Shown: in pieces, positions 21,765 through 33,424 of the stretch
How positions within the stretch are numbered: position 1 is the first letter of the stretch
Layout of the letters: every line of letters starts with the position of its first letter
Source of the DNA: Odontocerum albicorne
Lineage: Eukaryota; Arthropoda; Insecta; Trichoptera; Odontoceridae
NCBI GenBank assembly: GCA_949825065.1
Contig: OX463845.1
Location: 30,379,315-30,443,314, forward strand
DNA length: 64,000 nt
Direction: 5' to 3'
The notes under the pieces: generated by a model
The model's database searches: none
What the model was told of the DNA's origin: nothing
Seen by the model: the letters and a program-made list of their open reading frames with translations, nothing else
Program-made: the position numbers and the translations under genes

Positions 21765-23190
21765 TTACAGGATATTCTATTGAGACTCCCATGTTGTAAT
21801 AACACATTTTTTAAATAATTATTTAAAAAAAATAAAACTTAAAAGAAGTATTTAATTCACACAAGCATCTTAGGAATCACAGATCGGAGATTTGTTTTTC
21901 TTTCCAGGCTTAATATTATTCTTTTTTCCAGGCTTTTTAGAGTGTATTAAGATTACATGTATTTGCTACTTAAATTCGCAAATTAGTCAAAAAAGAGTAA
22001 TTTATGGTACACTTCAAACAGTTTTATCAAATATATACGTACGATTATATTCATCGTTTTCAAATGATATGATTGCGTTTAGGATACTTGAATTACAAAA
22101 AAATGTTATGTATAATTATGACATTTTCATATTTCCTTGGAATACGCAGAATATGTAATTTTCTACCTTTTGGTAAATAATTGCCTCATCTACATATTTC
22201 TGATATGATTTCAACATAAAAGAGTGGGCTTGATTTTGAGGTCTCTTATAATAATGGCTGGTTATCGAAAATCTAACAACCCTTTGTCGTTAGATTCTTC
22301 GATAAGTGGTTTATGGGGGAATCTGAGAAAGCCATATTAAATTGAAATATGAGAAGAATTTATTGAATTTGTTCGTAGAGTACCCAGTAAAACATTTTTT
22401 AAATTTTTTTACTAATATTGTTTGAGATTTTATGTAGAGTTATTAAAAGTAATAGGAAATATTTTTTATCTGGTATCCAAAAAAATTCGTTCGGAAATGG
22501 GTGAATGTAAATTTAATATTATGAAAGAAACTTTTTCACGATATTGCTTCGAGTTTCCCATAAATTTATGAGAAATTTCTGAATGAAAGATTGAGATAAA
22601 AATCCATATGAAAGAATTAATATTCAATATTATTCCAGATGACTAGTTAAAATTGTCATAAGAAAAAAAAACAATACACGCGAGTATATAAGATGTAACG
22701 AATAATGTAAAACTTTTTTCCAATCTAAAATAGAAACATCAAAGTTTTTACATATATAAATTGATGACTGTGTGATAAAAAAACAAAGTTTAAAAATTGT
22801 ATTTTTTCCTTAAGTACGGAAAAAATCCTTCAGTATTGCAAAACATCTAATGTTAACGTGACGCACGAGTGGATATTTGACTCGAGTCCAGGCTGCAATA
22901 CAAAATAACTCGAGAGTAAGTACTGGATGGTATACTGTACACATTTTATATTAGTGATGAGTTACCTTTTCATAAATATATTATAGTTTATAATACAAAA
23001 TTGCAATTGTGATGTTGGTGAGAAGGGGGGAGGGAATAAAAGTGAGAAATCGTGATGACAACATCATTGGAAGCTAATGCCCTTTATGTAATGAAAAATG
23101 TGTCTTCCTAAGAAGAAAGATGTAAATAGCGATTGCCAATTAGATATTATACCTATTTTAGCCAACATCCAGGAAAAACGGCTCGACACA
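21765..23190. other. AT-rich non-coding stretch
   Basis: The frame 21,892-22,158 (+, 88 codons) is phenylalanine- and isoleucine-rich and unrecognised. CTCGAG-containing words cluster at 22,880-22,920 (ACTCGAGTCCAG, AACTCGAGAG). Confidence 0.5.
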
Positions 23191-23194
23191 AGTA

Positions 23195-23362
23195 TTTAAT
23201 GTATTATTGTATTACACTTTCGTTGTATACAGTATAACCCAGCGGGTCATGTGGCAACTTTTGAGGCAACCACAAAGATGTTAAAGTGGCCTGTTCCAGC
23301 GGGATTTGAACCAGCAACCTCCAGGTTGGAAGATAGGCGTCTTACCAATTATGCCACGGAGG
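23195..23362 (-). mobile_element. SINE family A, well-preserved head
   Basis: The reverse complement gives TGGCATAATTGGTAAGACGC (A box), ACCTGGAGGTTGC and GGTTCAAATCCCGC (B box), followed by a shortened body. The tail has TGTATACAGTATAACCCAGC. The B box is close to the RNA polymerase III consensus. About 55 bp of body and linker seem to be missing compared with 53.5 kb. Confidence 0.82.
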
Positions 23363-23574
23363 TTATCATTACTTTATAAGTCAGATAAATTATATGCTAG
23401 TAATTTTATGTTCAATTTTAAGAATAATACAATTTTTGAGCATAAAAATATCTATATAAAGTGTTGATTAATCCAAATTCGTTTCTCGTCCAAGTGTGAA
23501 AAAAATAAACATTCTTTAAGAACTTGGATAACCAATTTGATCTGATGATGGAAGATTCTTTGTATTCTATTATA

Positions 23575-23795
23575 CTTATGTTATGTACAATTCAAACTCA
23601 CAGGCTTATTGCTATATTTACTTCAAATCACTTCCAACCAACCAAAATGATGTTTAAAAAGCATTAAATGAAAGACATACTTAAATCCTTTTATAAAAAA
23701 ATCTGGATTCCAAAAGGAGCTGCATCTGTAAACCTAGAATTGAAAGACAGGTGTCTTATTGAGGTCATCCATAGAAGTTGTAAGGCGTTGCTTCA
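23575..23795 (-). mobile_element. SINE family A, decayed
   Basis: Tail CTCACAGGCTTATTGC, body CACTTCCAACCAACCAAAAT, linker ATCCTTTTATAAAAAAATC and head GAAAGACAGGTGTCTTATTG are in reverse order. It lies 210 bp from another copy on the same strand. Confidence 0.7.
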
Positions 23796-23799
23796 TCCT

Positions 23800-24545
23800 T
23801 ATGTATATTAAAGAAAAAATCCAATTTTTTTATTTATCTGAAGATGTTCTTCAACTCCAACATAAGTTCAATACCCATTTTTATTTTACTTGAGTTGTGT
23901 CAGTGTTTCAGTTTTTATCATTTTTAATTCACTCATACTTTTTTCGTCCCTATTAACGGTTATGCGTGCTGGTTATTATTAAATATAAATAAGAGCAAGA
24001 AATTGTCACAAATTGTTAAAAAAACACAAATCGATCGCTAACCGCACTGAAAACCTTGGATTCCTCATTGCTGCACTGGATCGTCTACTATAAACATCTA
24101 AGAATGGATATTACTGATTTAGCTTTTATTGTATTCAACTCTTGGATTTCAATGTTTGATTTATTTTAAGTGAGAGTAACTAAAAAAAGGCGTTCAGCTT
24201 TGAATTCAAGAAATCAGTTCATGCTTGCGTAAGGATTTTAAAAACGATTGGTATATAGATGCAAAAAAATAATTGATACTTTTTCTTAAAGCAAATTATG
24301 AACCTTGTCAAAATATATAAAAAAAGTGTCGAATATATCGATGTTTCCAAAAATTATAACAGTTTGAATAAATGGAATGGTTTTATCAATATAAAATAAA
24401 GTATCCCAAGCGAGCAAGTTTATATTTAATTTTAATTAGTATAAAATTGCATAGCATTTAGAAAGTATCGAAATATCAAATATTTTTAGTTACGTAAAAT
24501 ATTGTAGAACGGTTTTATAAATATATCGACACAGAAGATTTGTTG
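23800..24545. other. non-coding stretch, nothing recognised
   Basis: 24,030-24,100 is somewhat GC-richer but shows no long frame. Confidence 0.5.
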
Positions 24546-24548
24546 AAG

Positions 24549-24656
24549 TACTTTGACCTTTGTTATTAAATAGCGTTTCAAGAATAGGTTAAAATTGATT
24601 TACTTTTAACCTATTCTAAAAACGTTACAAAATATGAAAGATCTCATTTCAAAGTA
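24549..24656. repeat. imperfect foldback hairpin, ~46-54-bp arms
   Basis: The inner arms AGAATAGGTTAAAA and TTTTAACCTATTCT are perfect. Outward, pairing continues with mismatches (GCGTTTCA with AAAAACGTT; TACTTTGA with CAAAGTA). The loop is about 8 bases. It is probably a small MITE-type relic, with no coding capacity. Confidence 0.65.
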
Positions 24657-24659
24657 AAT

Positions 24660-25120
24660 TTTGGTATCTTGTAAGTGATCATTAAATATTATTTTAAATT
24701 TAATGTGTATAGCATAGCTATTTAAGCTTTCCTATTTTTAACAATGCTATTTCTGGTGAGATGATGTTCTTTTATATACCCACTCATTTTATTGATCGGT
24801 GTCATCGCTTTCCTACGTCAAACGTGAAATTTGTGATAGATAAAAGAAAAGAATTCTACAAAATCTCGAAACTCAGTCCCACAGAATCTTTAAACTCATG
24901 ATGATTACAAAAGTAAAATAATTGTAAGTTTAATTGGGAAAAAAATGTTTTGAGTATGTATTTGAATCTTATTAAACAGTACTGGTTATTTGAAGATAAG
25001 CTAAATCTTATCTTAAAGTATTATATTTTATCTTGGCAAATGGTGTCTTACGCTGTCGTATGGGTTTTATTCATGGTGAAATGTTTAATTATTAAAAAAT
25101 GTAGAAGGTCTCACTCAACA
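24660..25120. other. AT-rich non-coding stretch
   Basis: I see no repeat or ORF here. Confidence 0.5.
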
Positions 25121-25129
25121 TGGTAGGAC

Positions 25130-25290
25130 TTGAGAAACTTCATAGCCTTTTTGGTAAGACGCTTAACTTTTATCCAATAGCTTTGGGTTAAATTCCAGAT
25201 GGTACCCAAAAAAAAAGTTGTTGCCTTTTCACGTGCGATAGGTAACGCACCGCTAATTTGTGCTAAACGTTAAGAGTGATGATGATATTC
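25130..25290 (+). mobile_element. SINE with tRNA-like head, family B or a third type
   Basis: ATAGCCTTTTTGGTAAGACG and TTTGGGTTAAATTCCAGATG are A- and B-box-like, followed by GGTACCC as in family B. The rest (CTTTTCACGTGCGATAGG, then GTGATGATGATATT) does not match the family B body and ends in a GATGAT run, so this may be a third SINE family using a similar head. Confidence 0.5.
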
Positions 25291-25429
25291 TATTGAATCT
25301 TTAATCCGTTTGAATCAGGGTTCACAATTCTAGTTCCATGAAATGATACTGTGACCTAATGAGTTCATAAGTCATCTGAATTGGTTTATTTTTTGAAGTC
25401 ACATGGAAAATTGCATCCCGTCAATTTAC

Positions 25430-25690
25430 ATTTTATTTATTTATTTTATTTATTATTACACATGACAAGAAATATAAATAATTTGCGAAAAAACAACAGG
25501 TAATTTAATTTGGACATACATTATTTTAATGGATCTGGGTTTGTCGCCTTTCATTTGTCGTATCCCCAGTAAACTAGGCTTTTGCCTGTATCTCACTGAG
25601 GATATTAAGCATGAAAAAATAAATCGATAATTCTTTCCGATTTTTGATTCCACAAAAACAAAACCCTGTTGCACGTTCTCATCAACCTGA
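25430..25690 (-). mobile_element. LINE-like 3' tail, family T (copy 3 of 3)
   Basis: The longest of the three related tails: (TTTAT)n, ACACATGACAAGAAAT, GGGTTTGTCGCCTTTCATTT, CCAGTAAACTAGGC. The - strand is open from 25,707 to 25,456 (83 codons) but resembles nothing known. That frame may be the decayed C-terminus of the element or chance. Confidence 0.55.
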
Positions 25691-25699
25691 CAAACAGTG

Positions 25700-26030
25700 A
25701 CACTCAATTATAACTGGAAACATCATGCGGAATCAAACTCTTCACACATCATCACTCCAGAAATACCAAAAATGTTCATCCCATAATATACCGCATACAA
25801 TCATAAGAATAAAAATAAAAACAAAAATATACAGAAACAAAAATACAAAACAACAAAAATTAAAACAACAAGAAGAAACCCACACTCAAGAAGCCACACA
25901 AATCTTTTCCACACGTCATTCATCCTGAAAGCCCAAGTACTCAAAATCCTGCCGCAATAACAACCACGCTCCGATCGACTGTCTAAATTGCCTTACCGAC
26001 TTCCCTATTCAAAGTTGTTCGAATAAAAAT
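25700..26030. other. A-rich segment with unrecognised ORF
   Basis: The + strand frame 25,725-25,928 (67 codons) encodes a Lys/Gln/Asn-rich peptide. The A-rich run at 25,800-25,890 explains much of it. It is GC-richer towards 25,960. It could belong to the retroelement whose tail lies next to it, but I cannot show this. Confidence 0.3.
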
Positions 26031-26104
26031 AACATAATCAAATGAATTTAAACATAAGTATGATATTACTCAACATATACTCGTAATATATGAATTTGTT
26101 ATAC

Positions 26105-26195
26105 GGAAATGTTGAAGAGCTTAGCCATTGGGATTTGAACTCGTAATACTCGGGTTGAATACCTGTGTCTTACCAACTAGATCACGTAAGTCGTT
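26105..26195 (-). mobile_element. SINE family A, head fragment
   Basis: GGGATTTGAACTCGTAATAC and GTGTCTTACCAACTAGATCA are the B and A boxes in antisense. The body is absent. Confidence 0.7.
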
Positions 26196-26199
26196 ATGA

Positions 26200-27700
26200 A
26201 TGATAGGAATGGAATACAGTGTATAATAATTTCAAATTTAAATACAAACATATCGGGAAGGAACATTTCCATCTTTAACAGATCGAATTGTGTATTTTGG
26301 AAATAAAGTAATACAAAATAACATAAAATAGAAAAACGGATCACTCGGATTTAAATTACTGAACCTTTCCCTTTGCAGCGGCTTGATCACTCCGTAGCTT
26401 GGGTGTCCAAACTGTTGAATATGCTGGACTGGAGTATTTTTTATCAGTTATATAATAGTCCACAATCAATGGAATCTGAAACATATTATTTTTGTGCCTA
26501 GCTCGGTCTCCCGGATGTTGGCATCACTTGTAAAAATAAATATTCCTGTCTTCGACAGGCACGGAACAGCTCCTTCGCTATCTCTCATCTAATTGCGTAA
26601 ATGTTGCGCTTCCAAGACCGGCGCTTTCTACCGATTCCTCCATCAACCTATGATTTTGACCATAAATATATTTAAGAAAGTACCAAATAGGTAATATTTC
26701 GGAATTAAATGGAATTAAAGAACTTCAGTTCCACTCCTCATAGTATCTAGTTTGAGATACGATTGAACCATGAAACAGAATTCTCCGATAAAATAAAATT
26801 TCGATTGGGTCCAATTTATTCAGCTTTAGATTTTTATGGTTCAGGTTTCAATACAGTCAAGTAAGAAATACCATATGTAGCATTTAACTATGCATTTCGA
26901 TAGTTTTCAAGTTATCAATAATCAATAGAACATAAGCTGAAACTAACTGGATAAACAGTAAAATTATTCCTGTAGTCGTTGGTCAATTTTTTATAAGTGA
27001 AAAATTTGGTAATAGAGATACAAAGTTTCATTTTTTTAAGATGACTTAATGTTAAAATAGTGCCCCAATACAAAAAAAAATCTTCTGTGAGATCAATTCA
27101 TTTCATTATACGATATTTTTTCAACTGATGATATAAGTTTTCTTACACTGTAAAAGTATAAATATTATTTATAGGTTATCTTCCTACTAGTGTTAAACTT
27201 AAGTCTATTATGTGTATTCAATCGGTTTTTATCATACAAAACGTATCTTCTGAGTTCCCGTAATGTCTCTTACGTTATCTGATAAATTTATATCTTTTGA
27301 AAAATCAGCTAAAGACCACAATGTGTATGATGCAAAACAAAATTAAGTCTTTCTTTGCAGTAATTATGTTTTGTATTGTACAAAACATTGCTTATATCGT
27401 CCCCGTGATCAGCTTTCAAAATGTTTTATAAAAAAATCACGATATACTTATGGAAAAAATAAATCCGTAACCAGCTACCATATATAAAACTGCACCATTG
27501 CTGGCTTGCTTTAAAATCTATAAAGAATTATAAAACATTACATTTATCTTTTGTGATATAGCATGTGTTTGCAGGGTTTCTACATATTTTTTTCCAAACT
27601 CCCTTTACTTCTCCTGGTCAATGATGGAATTGTTAAATTCACATTTGTCTTTCGCTTAAAAGCATAAGATTTTTTTCTATAATACATCAATAATGTAAAT
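26200..27700. other. non-coding stretch with one GC-richer patch
   Basis: 26,360-26,640 is GC-richer (TAGCTCGGTCTCCCGG, CAGGCACGGAACAGCTCC) and contains a short CCTGTC-TTC-GACAGG hairpin near 26,548-26,562. No ORF or family is recognised. Confidence 0.45.
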
Positions 27701-27704
27701 CCCG

Positions 27705-28000
27705 ATGATCTCATCGCTTAGTTGTAACATTCTTACTTCCACCTGAGGGCTTCGGGTTCGATTCCCGATAGTACCCAGAAGGGTGCCAGTTTGGTAAAAA
27801 GAGTTAGTTTGGTAACAATATTCGAACATGCCAAGCAGTAGTGTTGCCAATATGTTCAATGACGAACCGTGAGTTCCATGCCAACTACAGTGATTCTAAA
27901 CCCGAAGGTTTGCTTACCAGGGCCGAAGACAACATTGTTGCCAAGCTACGCTCTACAATATGCTCGTTACAATAATTCGGACTTATGAAAATATCCTTAC
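27705..28000 (+). mobile_element. SINE family B, full-length copy
   Basis: The head has CGCTTAGTTGTAAC (A box) and GGGTTCGATTCCCGATAGTA (near-consensus B box). The body has GCCAGTTTGGTAAAAAGAG, GGTAACAATATTCGAACATG, ATGACGAACCGTGAGTTCC and AAACCCGAAGGTTTGC. The end, ACAACATTGTTGCCAAGC to GCTCGTTAC, matches the end of the copy at 35.2 kb. About 290 bp. The tRNA-like head resembles family A but the body is unrelated. Confidence 0.75.
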
Positions 28001-28071
28001 ACTCAAAACTTCGTAAAACTGTTGAATGGTTTGGTGTCAGACATTGTTATTCGGTAATAAACGCGTCATAT

Positions 28072-28213
28072 TATATTGCACTTTAGTTGTATATATAGTA
28101 ATGCGACCTGGTGTGTTTATTTCTATGTAGTAATGTTTTCCAAACATTCAAAAAGATGTTGAAGAAGTCTTTAGAGAAAACCAGTATTGAACCTGTTGAA
28201 GGTCGTCCATTTT
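28072..28213 (-). mobile_element. SINE family A, shortened
   Basis: CACTTTAGTTGTATATATAG, TGCGACCTGGTGTG and ACATTCAAAAAGATG are the family A tail and body in reverse. The head is reduced to GTATTGAACCTGTTG and AAGGTCGTCC. Confidence 0.6.
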
Positions 28214-28219
28214 ATATAT

Positions 28220-28785
28220 ATTTTTAAAATGAATAAAGTAAATAGTAGTTGCTAAGTCACTACCGTTTGGTCACCCTTGCAGTACAGGACCTAGTGCCGT
28301 GGCTGGGTCGGGCGGCAATAAGCTACATTATTTAGGCGGAAGGTGCTACGAACACGCATAAAATTTCCAAACGGCATCGGGGCGTGAATGTAGATGTTTA
28401 TTTGTTTTCTTTTACATTTCGGATTCTGAAGTTTGGAAAACGTTGTAAATACTGGGAAAAGCTAACACACTCAAGTGTATTCCACAGTCTTATGGGAATT
28501 TTAAAATTGTTCCCTCAAGTATGAATATGTTTCAAATTAGTAATTTTTTTAGAAACACATTGTGTCATTCGCAAATTTTCGAATAAAAAGAAAGCTAAGT
28601 ATTTAGCTCTTGAAACTCGTAAGTAAATAAAGTAGATGCGGATTATGTTGGCGCTAGTTTCATACTACTTAAAATATTTTAATATCCTGAGATTTGACAG
28701 TGCAGATGACTGACGGGTTATACAGACGACATTGATATAAATATTAATAATCAATAATAAAATAAAATATATATTATTGTACAGT
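28220..28785. other. non-coding stretch with GC-rich patch
   Basis: 28,260-28,390 is GC-rich (GTGCCGTGGCTGGGTCGG) and codes for nothing obvious. The remainder is AT-rich. Confidence 0.45.
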
Positions 28786-28794
28786 ATTAAACTT

Positions 28795-29035
28795 TTGATG
28801 TACACAGCACCAGCTAGCGGCCATATTGCAATGTGGAAATCTCTCCCAATCAACCAAAAAGGTGTTTAAAAGGCCTTTAGTGAAAATTCAATAGCCAATT
28901 TCTCTGAAGTATATAAAATATATTATAATTTTTTAAAATAGGATTTCCTTCTGGTTAACACTTAGGGCCTATAAAAACAACTTTCTGGTTGGTTGGAAGA
29001 GATTGCCACATGGCAATAAACTCGTCAGGTTAAAA
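28795..29035. repeat. two SINE A 3' halves in inverted orientation
   Basis: 28,795-28,900 is an antisense tail (GCCATATTGCAATGTGG, TCTCTCCCAATCAACCAAAA). 28,955-29,035 is a sense tail (CTTTCTGGTTGGTTGGAAG, CCACATGGCAATAAACTCG). Both lack the tRNA head. Together they form an imperfect inverted repeat with about 80-bp arms. Confidence 0.7.
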
Positions 29036-29109
29036 AAATATGATTGATTATGAGATAAAATTTGATTTAAAAAAAAACCTTTAAATAATAAAAAAAAACA
29101 TTTTATATT

Positions 29110-29330
29110 CTCGGTATAACTCTACCGGTTTTAAGGTTTTCGCCTCATTATCAGAGGATCACAAACACGAAGCTTGAAACCGGTAGTATTATACCGTTAT
29201 ATAAAGTGAAATGAACATTGTTTGACTTAACAAACTATAAGGTACAATATTTAAACCTCCACGATGTTAAGGCCTCAACTATAAAAAATATTTGTACCTT
29301 TATTTTTTCAATAAAAATACTATCTTTAAA
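29110..29330. mobile_element. two Penelope-like element termini joined head to head
   Basis: 29,110-29,172 is the antisense of the terminus seen at 50.58 kb (its complement reads CTCTGATAATGAGGCG, AAAACCGGTAGAGTTATACC). From 29,173 a sense copy starts (TTGAAACCGGTAGTATTATA) and runs through AAACCTCCACGATGTTAAGG. That tail is also found, as its reverse complement, at 49,380-49,415. The two CGGTA...TACCG blocks face each other. No RT or endonuclease coding remains. Confidence 0.65.
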
Positions 29331-29334
29331 TATA

Positions 29335-30185
29335 AGACCTACCCCCTAGATTAGCGTTTTCCCACCACATAGCGTATTATTTCTCCAAATAATGTAATTA
29401 TTTTTTCTAAATTGTCATCGTTGACATGTGTAAATTGTGACTAATGTGGAAAAAAACACTTAATCTAACACACGACCAATAGAAAATTTAATAAAAAATA
29501 CTGAAAGAGAATGACCAAACAACACTAGCAATTAAGCAAACACCTCGATTTTTATATAATGTTCAATTAGTTTGTCCAAAATACTGTATGTTCAATTCTA
29601 TTCCTTCCAATATTTCACAACCAGATCTTATTTGACCTTGCCAGCAAATCTTTCGTCTGAGTGAATTGTCCTTTTAATTGATCTTCCAGATTATTATACA
29701 ATCGGTTTTTTGTAAAATTGTGTTAGTTATATCAAGTAACCATTGAACACAAATTGGACGTACAAAACGGCTTCCCCATAATATATGGTTTAAACCTAAA
29801 CATGATAGCCTCTGAGAAAACCTGAACATCTGGAGGTGTTCAGGTTATCAATAACTCGATAGCGTGAACATCTGCACATGAAAAATAAACATATTGTGTT
29901 AGCGAATTAATATATAAAATTTTGGCTTATTCTACATAAAACGGCACAAGTTAACTTAATTAAGACACTTGTTATTTCTCCAAATATGTGCTATTCTAGA
30001 CCCCAAAGATAATTTCAATCGATGCATCTAATGCACAATTCTAAAATTTAGCTGTAAAAAAGCCTTAATCATATCTGCTTTTTTGTAAGCATTCAAGACG
30101 TGGAAAACCCTATTTTAGATTCCAGATATCTTGGGAATCATAAAGTATAAATGTATTGAACTTTACTTATATTATTGTATGTATA
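29335..30185. other. non-coding stretch with a perfect hairpin
   Basis: AACCTGAACA (29,824-29,833) and TGTTCAGGTT (29,842-29,851) form a perfect 10-bp hairpin around an 8-base loop. I see nothing else. Confidence 0.5.
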
Positions 30186-30189
30186 ACAC

Positions 30190-30362
30190 AATGTACAGCG
30201 TTTTGCCACTTGTAAGCTTATATCAACCAACCTGGAGGATGTTGAGAAGTCATAATATGTTAAATAACAAATACTGGGATAGTTTGATTTGCCACCATTG
30301 GGAATTAAATCTCAAAACCCTGGGTGGAATTCAAACATTCTCCTACTAGGCCATGGAAGTTT
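30190..30362 (-). mobile_element. SINE family A, decayed
   Basis: TGTACAGCGTTTTGCCACTT, ATCAACCAACCTGGAGGATG, AATTAAATCTCAAAACCCTG and CTCCTACTAGGCCATGG follow the family A order in reverse. The linker is altered. Confidence 0.65.
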
Positions 30363-30364
30363 AC

Positions 30365-31815
30365 CGTGTGTGATGAGGTGAAAAGTAACGCATACAATAA
30401 AATTGGGAAAAAGCTAGTGGAATATTATTAAATAAACTCTTCGTTGTATTTTTGCGTATCATCTTATTATATTGTACATTTTTTTCTAATGACAATAATT
30501 TTAACGCATACACTTATAACAGCGGTCAAAATATTTTTTGCGTACTTTAATGTATATTTATACTTTACAAAGACCTGACTCTTTATTATGAATAAATTAT
30601 TATCAGACCATCTTGATGCGAATCATTCGTCAAGTGAAATGCTAAAGGAACAAACTACTTGAACCCTCATTGTTGCCACGTGTTCTGCTTCGAGCAGAAT
30701 GTTGTATATTCAAAAGGTGTATTCATAAGTAAAGACAACAATGGAGGTAGCTTTGTTTGGTTAGAAAGGGTTCATGAAATATAGCCTCTTTTCCTCACCT
30801 CCTTATTTATGCCTACCTTAGCGCCCAAATCAAATCGAAATTCAACGATATGGTAAAGAAAATGCAGAAGGTGAAGTTTGTTTTTGAAGTTGTATAATTT
30901 GTTTATTACTTCCGTTTATACGTTAAGATTATGTTATGTTGCCGAAAATCGTTAATGTTTTCTCTTGAAACTCAGTTATTGAGGACAGAACATGAACCTG
31001 TTAAAAATGTTTCTATTCATAAAAAAATAATTTTGATGCCTGTTTAGCAAATTTGAGATACAGAACATGCATCACGAGATGTACGGATGTGGAGAAGAAG
31101 GAAGCTGTGTCCATAGATAAAAAAGCTGTGTCCATAGATAATTATATCAGTTCTCCCTTCCTTCGCTGAAAATAACACACCATGATGGTACGTATGTGTT
31201 ATTTTCTAATGAATAAATATACCAAATATCAAAAATATGTGAGCTAAAACTTACAAAGGTTCTTATTCGTTCTGTTTAGATTGTGTAATAGTGACTATCT
31301 ACATACACATATTGCACATTTAATAGTGACTATCTACATATACATTCTGCACATTTACCGCACGACCATGCACCTCTTGTTTTCTCGGTTTTGATAACTG
31401 GTGGGTTTTGGACTTATTTTGCAGTTACATACACATAATTACAAGTTTGACTCGATAATGTTTAAAAAATGTATTTATTTTTAGGTAAAGTAATTTGAAC
31501 ACTCCAAACATAAGAAAGGGTCTACCATATTCCACTTGTTCACTGATTGGAATATTTGCATGTGCATTTTATGTAGGTGTATTTTTAGTTAGATCCAACA
31601 GATAAAGGGATCACAACAATAATTTGTTATACAAAAAACCTGGAAATAACAACGGGCGTCATAAATTGGTTATTATATTACGATGACCATATTGATGATC
31701 CGCGTTGACTGAAATCAGTAACTGATATTATTTAACGTTTTTGTTTAATTTTTTTTATTGAACATCAATTTTATTTTGAATATATTTCAATTGAACATTA
31801 TGCTTTTATGAATGA
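30365..31815. other. non-coding stretch with short tandem duplications
   Basis: AGCTGTGTCCATAGATA is repeated at about 31,103 and 31,125. A unit of about 36 bp containing AATAGTGACTATCTACATA is duplicated at 31,287-31,358. Nothing is coding. Confidence 0.55.
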
Positions 31816-31819
31816 CGAC

Positions 31820-32040
31820 CTCCGTGTCCAAGCTAGTAAGATAACTGACCCTAGCCCGGTTATTGCGGGTTCAATTCTTGTTGATATTAAATTTTTTTTT
31901 GTAAAAGGTTTCTATCTGATTTTTCCTTAAGGCCTCTTAAAACATATTTCTGGTTGATTGAAAGAAATTTACAAATGGTGAAAACCCCACAAGGTTGTAC
32001 TATATACAATGAATGTTTAATATAATATTTCTAAAGTTTA
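31820..32040 (+). mobile_element. SINE family A, full length
   Basis: Head: ACCTCCGTGTCCAAGC and GCGGGTTCAATTCTTGTTG (B box GGTTCAATTC). Linker: T-run and GTAAAAGG. Body: AACATATTTCTGGTTGATTG. Tail: AAGGTTGTACTATATACAAT followed by TTTAATATAATATT. About 215 bp, a good reference copy. Confidence 0.82.
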
Positions 32041-32044
32041 TCGC

Positions 32045-32585
32045 CTAATTGTCAAAAGAAAGGGGTAATAGTATTTATTAAGGAAACTGAAAATAAAGAA
32101 AAAATATATAAAAATTGTAAATGTGCTTTTTAACGTTATCTTTATAAAATAACAACTTGAATATAACTATATGAGAGAGAAATATATTTTTCATTCTTGA
32201 AATATTTTTTTCCCTAATAATGAAATAAATAAAATATTATCGAGTTTGTTTGGTGGATAATATCAAACATATTTTGTAAATTATCTGTAACCTTCTTTTC
32301 AAGCACGGAAATATATTTCGAAATTCATCTCTATTATTGCAAATTCCAAAATGATGGATTCACAAAACCCCGCTCTCTGGAAATCGGCAAAGCATACGGA
32401 TAATAACGAGCGAGTTAAAATATTGCGATTGTACTGGTTGAGTTGTACAGTTTTAATTTACTGGCATGGAATGGAATATTTTTGATATGAAGAACGCCTT
32501 TGTTCGTTATTTATAACTGTATAAGGAATTTAAAAAATATGATTTAAATAATAAACAACCCGTCAATATGAAAACCTTTTTTTTC
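32045..32585. other. AT-rich non-coding stretch
   Basis: No recognised feature. Confidence 0.5.
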
Positions 32586-32589
32586 TTAA

Positions 32590-33355
32590 TATGTCACCAT
32601 GTTTGTCTTTGTGCTGCTTCATATTGTCGTCGTCTTGCTACTTCTCTCGATTCTCACTTGCTCGTTGTGCAGCCATCTTATCAGTTTTCTCAACATGTCA
32701 CTATGTCTTTGTGCTGCTTTATGTTGTTGTATTGTTACTTCTCTCGAGTCTCGCTTACTCGTTGTGTTGTCCATCTTATCATTTTGATCCACAAAAAAGT
32801 GTGTAATACTTTCAATCAAATTTTTGTCTCGCTGAAAAAGTATTTTTTAAGGTTCTTTTTTTAACAAAAAGATAAGTAAACTAAGTTTCCAGAATGATAC
32901 TTAAAATCTTCAATTATGTAGAATTTTAACAAAACGAAACTCGGAAGAGAGTTTAAATCCTACTGACAAAAAAACTTTGTATGAACTTTTAACATTCTTA
33001 TTAGTTTATTTACATAGCAACAGTATTAAATGAGTGAGAGTGATATGTCAATCTAATAATAAAGAATTAATTTTATAAATGTTAGAGGAATTTTATAAAT
33101 GTTAGCATATTCCTTCAATATAAACTGCTTTTTCGTTTTTATGTTTGTATCTCTTCTCTTAATAAACACATTATTGGTCATGGTTACATTATGTCCTATA
33201 GTAATATCAATAAATGACAGCTGTCAAATATTATTTGAAAAATAAAAATGCTTTAACTACGACATTACAAAATAATAACTATTAAACCGTAAGTATGGCA
33301 ACACTTATTATTACACACGAACGTCAGTACAACCGATTTCATGTTGTTTCATGTT
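32590..33355. repeat. unknown repeat U, copy 1 (~0.77 kb)
   Basis: The segment is homologous along its whole length to 35,495-36,365. Shared order includes TGTGCTGCTTCAT, CTCTCGATTCTC, TTTATTTACATAGCAACAGT, AATAAACACATT, AAATAATAACTATT and TACAACCGATTT. Its first 200 bp is itself a tandem pair of about 105 bp (32,590 and 32,695). The overlapping frames at 32,568-32,864 arise from this repeat and are not conserved in copy 2. A palindrome TGACAGCTGTCA lies near 33,215. No transposon family is recognised. Confidence 0.65.
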
Positions 33356-33379
33356 TGAGATCTGTCCTCTATGTTTAAC

Positions 33380-33420
33380 CCAAAAGGGATATTGCGTGAT
33401 GGTATGTATGCATATTATGA
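33380..33420 (+). mobile_element. RTE-like LINE tail, ~40 bp
   Basis: GGGATATTGCGTGATGGTAT and GTATGCAT match the 3' terminus of the RTE-like tails, here in sense orientation. Only the terminus is kept. Confidence 0.4.
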
Positions 33421-33424
33421 AATT

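Noticed and set aside
32568..32864. Leucine/cysteine-rich overlapping frames as a membrane protein
   Set aside because: Three overlapping frames are open because of a tandem duplication of about 105 bp; the homologous region at 35.5 kb does not keep the frame.
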